Source of the DNA: Pseudooceanicola nanhaiensis DSM 18065
GTDB lineage: Bacteria > Pseudomonadota > Alphaproteobacteria > Rhodobacterales > Rhodobacteraceae
NCBI RefSeq assembly: GCF_000688295.1
Contig: NZ_JHZF01000013.1
Location: forward strand, 992,001-1,056,000
DNA length: 64,000 nt
Reading direction: 5' to 3'
Each line of letters starts with the position of its first letter. The first letter of the stretch is position 1. Of the stretch, positions 61,615 to 64,000 are shown one piece after another. The translations under genes were made by a program, and so were the position numbers. The notes beneath the pieces were generated by a model, which did no database searches, was not told where the DNA came from, and worked only from the letters and a program-made list of their open reading frames with translations.

Positions 61615-62026
61615 AGGGACGCGACCCGGGACGGGCCCGAGCGGCCGGCGGGCAGTCCGGAGGTCTGGAGGCGTGCTCTCAAGGACGGGCCCGTGCGGCT
61701 GGCGAAGGCTCTCTTCAACAGAAGGAGCGCCAACGGTGAGGGGCATCTGTGGCTGGCGGAGAGATCGGCGGTTCGAAGGCGTGCGGGTCGTGACCCAAGG
61801 GGCGCTGCTCTGGGGCCGGGCTGTCGCCTCCGCCCTGTCGCCTCCGCCCTGTGGCCTCTCCCGGTCGCGGCCGCCACGCGGGCCGGGCTCGGGGGGGCGG
61901 TCCTTCGGCGATTCCCCTTCGGCGGCCGTTGGGCTAGGCTCGCCCCCGGATCGCGGCCCGACGGCGCGCGACGCGGCGCGCCCCCGGGCCGGAGCGCTCC
62001 CGCACGAATGCCGAGGAGAGAGGCTC
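61615..62026. other. 412-base gap with degenerate repeats
   Basis: A 22-base unit (GGACGGGCCCG then GCGGC and GGCG) occurs at 61629-61650 and 61683-61704, 20 of 22 identical. CTGTCGCCTCCGCC is repeated in tandem at 61821-61848, with a partial third copy. No credible gene on either strand. Confidence 0.6.
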
Positions 62027-62290
62027 ATGGCCAAGCCACCCGACCTGTCCGATCTCGCCCGCGACGGGGCCGAGATCCCGGTCCGGGTCACGCCGCGCGC
62101 CTCCCGGGAAGAGGTCCGGCGCGAGGGCGATGCGATACAGGTCCGGGTCACCGCCCCGCCCGAGGACGGCAAGGCGAACGCGGTGGTGCGCAAGCTGCTG
62201 GCCAAGGCGCTCGGCGTGCCGCCGACGCGGCTGGTGCTGATCCGCGGCCGGACGGCGCGGGACAAGACCTTCCGGATCGACCCTGCCTAG
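62027..62290 (+). CDS. DUF167 (YggU) family protein
   Basis: 87 residues with GAGGAGAGAGG upstream. Motif PVRVTPRASREEV, then VRVTAPPEDGKANAVVRKLLAKALG and RLVLIRGRTARDKTFRI, the YggU signature. Function unknown; small cytoplasmic protein found in nearly all Proteobacteria. Convergent with the 86-residue frame below. Confidence 0.9.
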   Translation: MAKPPDLSDLARDGAEIPVRVTPRASREEVRREGDAIQVRVTAPPEDGKANAVVRKLLAKALGVPPTRLVLIRGRTARDKTFRIDPA

Positions 62291-62310
62291 CGCCCGCCCC
62301 GTGCGTCCGC

Positions 62311-62571
62311 CTAGCGCACCGGCCGCGGCGTCCCGTCCGGGTTCTTGGGGATGAAATAGCTCCCCTCCGGCAGGTTCAGCGCGGCGGCGAGGTCGCGGAT
62401 CTGGGCGGTCGAGAGGGTGACCTTCTGCACGGTGTCCGTCCGGGCGTCGTATTGTTCGACCGTGACGCATTCCGCGAAGGCGTTGATCGCCACGTCTTCC
62501 TGAAGCGGTGCCTGCCCGTCATCGACGAGGGTCACCACGGTGCAGTCGAATTCGTGCTCTATCGTGAACAT
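62311..62571 (-). CDS. conserved hypothetical protein, 86 residues
   Basis: Starts MFTIEHEFDCTVVTLVDDGQ with AAGGA upstream; an in-frame ATG at 62631 is not supported. It reads as a soluble alpha/beta protein with acidic N-terminus and ends IPKNPDGTPRPVR. It looks like a small protein kept in Rhodobacterales, but I cannot name a family. Convergent with the YggU gene (20-base gap). Confidence 0.75.
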   Translation of the reverse strand: MFTIEHEFDCTVVTLVDDGQAPLQEDVAINAFAECVTVEQYDARTDTVQKVTLSTAQIRDLAAALNLPEGSYFIPKNPDGTPRPVR

Positions 62572-62708
62572 GGGTCCTTGATAGAGACCCGGCCGCGCAA
62601 AGCAAGCGATCATATCGGCGGGCCGGCGCAATCACATTTGCGCCGGTCGGGGTGGCAAGCCCGTGACCGGGTGATATGAGGGAAAGGCAGGCACGAAGGA
62701 ACTTCCCG

Positions 62709-63413
62709 ATGCGCGTCAGAGGACTTGCGGCACTTCTATTGGCGATGGCGCTCGGCGCCTGTTCCGTGCCGGTCGCGCAGGGTCCGGACATGGGCCTGCC
62801 CTCGGGACCCCGCCCGCAGGCCGAGGTCGCGGCCCAGCGTTTCGTCAACGTGGTGAAGGTCGTGAAACCGGTGGCCGAGCGCGAATGCCGCCAGCACGGC
62901 AACCGGCGGAACTGCAACTTCATCATCGCCGTGGACGACCGGCCCGAACAACCCGTGAACGCCTTCCAGTCGATCGACGCAAGCGGCCGCCCGGTGATCG
63001 TCTTCACGCTGTCGCTGATCGCCGACGTGGCGAACGAGGACGAGCTGGCCTTCATCATGAGCCACGAGGCCGCGCATCACATTCTCGACCACCTGAGCCG
63101 CCAGCAGGTCAATGCCGAGGCGGGGGCGGTGATCCTCGGCAGCCTCGCACGCGCCTCGGGCGCCGACATCACGAGCGTGGAGCTTGCGACCCGGATCGGT
63201 GCCACCGTGGGGGCGCGGAACTATTCAAAGGATTACGAGCTCGAGGCCGACGCGCTTGGCGCGCAGATTGCGCAGCGGGCCGGGTTCGACGCGCTCCGCG
63301 GCGCGCTCTATTTCACCCGCATCCCCGATCCCGGAGACCGCTTCCTCGGGACGCATCCGCCGAATGCCAGCCGGATGGATGTCGTCCGCCGCTCGGTCGC
63401 GATCGGGTTCTGA
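62709..63413 (+). CDS. M48-like metalloprotease lipoprotein
   Basis: 234 residues from MRVRGLAALLLAMALGACSV; Cys near residue 18 is the lipidation site. Zinc motif HEAAH in IMSHEAAHHILDHLS near 122, with the third ligand Glu in YELEADALGAQI near 183, so the active site is intact. Ending THPPNASRMDVVRR is typical of M48/BepA/LoiP outer-envelope proteases. It would degrade or refold envelope proteins. GAAGGAA is the ribosome site. Confidence 0.91.
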   Translation: MRVRGLAALLLAMALGACSVPVAQGPDMGLPSGPRPQAEVAAQRFVNVVKVVKPVAERECRQHGNRRNCNFIIAVDDRPEQPVNAFQSIDASGRPVIVFTLSLIADVANEDELAFIMSHEAAHHILDHLSRQQVNAEAGAVILGSLARASGADITSVELATRIGATVGARNYSKDYELEADALGAQIAQRAGFDALRGALYFTRIPDPGDRFLGTHPPNASRMDVVRRSVAIGF

Positions 63414-63494
63414 CCCCGCCTCTGCAGTTGATCGAAATCAAGGCACGGGGCCGTCCGCGCGGCTAGACTCCTCCTCGAACCTGTGGAGGTGCGG

Positions 63495-63740
63495 ATGCGG
63501 ACGCTCGGCGACACGAACACCCATGTCTTCCTGCTCAAGCGCATGGCGCGGGCGACCGGCGCCGATCTCTCCCCGATGGAGGAGGCGGCCTGGAGCGCGG
63601 CGGTCACGCGCTGCCGGAGCTGCGCCTGCCCCGGCCTCTGCGAGGCGAAGCTCGAAACCGCGGAACGCACCGGGGACGGCATGAGCGAGGCCCCCGGTTT
63701 CTGCGAGAACCGCGACCTGCTCAGATCGCTGCGGCCATGA
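63495..63740 (+). CDS. DUF6455 family Cys-rich small protein
   Basis: 81 residues from ATG 63495; GGAGGTG lies 7 bases upstream, and GTG 63483 lacks that. Four Cys in CRSCACPGLCEAKL and a fifth in GFCENRD, a zinc or Fe-S type pattern. Starts MRTLGDTNTHVFLLKRMARA, as in the DUF6455 family of Rhodobacterales. Function unknown. Followed by another member. Confidence 0.83.
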   Translation: MRTLGDTNTHVFLLKRMARATGADLSPMEEAAWSAAVTRCRSCACPGLCEAKLETAERTGDGMSEAPGFCENRDLLRSLRP

Positions 63741-63759
63741 TCCTGCCAGGAGACATGTG

Positions 63760-64000
63760 ATGGGACTTTTCACCAGACTCGACCGCGCGTCGGTGCTCTA
63801 CAACGGGATGGCCGACAGGCTGGGCGTCGGCGAGACGCAGCGGATCGACCAGCCCGCAGGCGCGGCGGCCTACCGCTCCGCCCTGCTGCGCTGCTCGGCC
63901 TGCGCCGAGGCCGAGGCCTGTGCGGGCTGGCAGATGGAACATGCGCGCGCCGACGCCGCCCCGGGCTATTGCCGCAACCGTGGCGCCCTCGCGGCGCTGC
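63760..64000 (+). CDS. DUF6455 family protein (3' end outside window)
   Basis: 80 codons visible from ATG 63760, with CCAGGAG upstream; the frame leaves the window open. Cys pattern LLRCSACAEAEACAGWQM and GYCRNRGALAAL is as in the preceding gene, so this is a tandem paralogue. N-terminus MGLFTRLDRASVLYNGMADR differs. Gap to the upstream gene is 19 bases. Likely co-transcribed; function unknown. Confidence 0.78.
   Translation, partial: MGLFTRLDRASVLYNGMADRLGVGETQRIDQPAGAAAYRSALLRCSACAEAEACAGWQMEHARADAAPGYCRNRGALAAL

Noticed and set aside
61443-61877. Leftward 144-codon frame over the end of the response regulator and the repeat-rich gap
   Set aside because: Arg/Ala/Ser-rich shadow, no ribosome site, partly opposite a good gene.
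1-64000. Phage-defence or mobile-island reading of the caspase pair
   Set aside because: Both caspases carry signal peptides, and there is no integrase, transposase, tRNA attachment site or nuclease effector nearby; an envelope role fits better.

Overview
The window is a high-GC alphaproteobacterial chromosome segment, almost certainly from the Rhodobacterales (Rhodobacter/Roseobacter relatives). The support is an RpoE-ChrR singlet-oxygen sigma/anti-sigma pair with the same divergent flavoprotein-DUF1365 neighbours as in Rhodobacter, a CycM-type membrane cytochrome c, DUF2927 and DUF6455 family genes, and a TRAP transporter with a Tat-exported binding protein. Nearly all of it is coding. I see no tRNA, rRNA, CRISPR array, insertion sequence or phage gene. 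Layout: 1-4.0 kb is a leftward terC / small membrane protein / xpaC / telA / DUF2927-lipoprotein cluster, linked to tellurite and envelope stress. 4.2-7.3 kb holds housekeeping genes (rluB, tadA, a thioesterase, a UPF0173 hydrolase). 7.4-14.7 kb is a catabolic island: an IclR regulator, two acyl-CoA ligases, two short-chain dehydrogenases and an acyl-CoA dehydrogenase, with IclR-like three-half-site operators between the genes. 14.8-19.1 kb is rpoE-chrR facing a divergent flavoprotein / DUF1365 / SDR operon resembling the sigma-E targets tied to furan fatty acids. 19.1-26.3 kb is mixed metabolism (DUF3775, GNAT, cpdB, nudC, SRPBCC, pheA, cycM, LLM oxidoreductase). 26.6-32.4 kb is a complete yejABEF peptide ABC importer. 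32.5-43.6 kb is the most unusual part: an envelope protease island with two caspase-like proteins, one trypsin-like protease, one HtrA-like PDZ protease, a secreted beta-sandwich-like protein, a two-component system and a PRC-barrel protein. 43.6-47.9 kb has a TetR regulator facing a TRAP dctPQM operon across a 681-base, palindrome-rich control region. 48.3-53.0 kb has gatCA, an excalibur-type lipoprotein, an AmpD-like amidase and a carboxylesterase. 53.4-60.7 kb has hemE, a WYL regulator, hemC, an APH(6)-like kinase, fbp, rpe and sdaA. 60.9-64.0 kb has an orphan response regulator with a CtrA-like upstream site, a YggU protein, an M48 lipoprotein and two DUF6455 proteins, the last cut by the window edge. 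How the genes work together: the 7-15 kb island looks like activation (CoA ligases), dehydrogenation (ACAD) and alcohol oxidation (SDRs) of an unidentified carboxylic acid under IclR control. A closely matching operator motif appears 32 kb away upstream of the TRAP importer, so uptake and catabolism may be one regulon. In the protease island, htrA, the response regulator, the kinase, a caspase and the trypsin-like gene run on one strand, and the second caspase diverges from htrA. This suggests an envelope proteolytic response with its own sensor. Five copies of a dispersed intergenic element, each followed by a long perfect hairpin whose stem sequence changes while its pairing is kept, lie behind gene ends.
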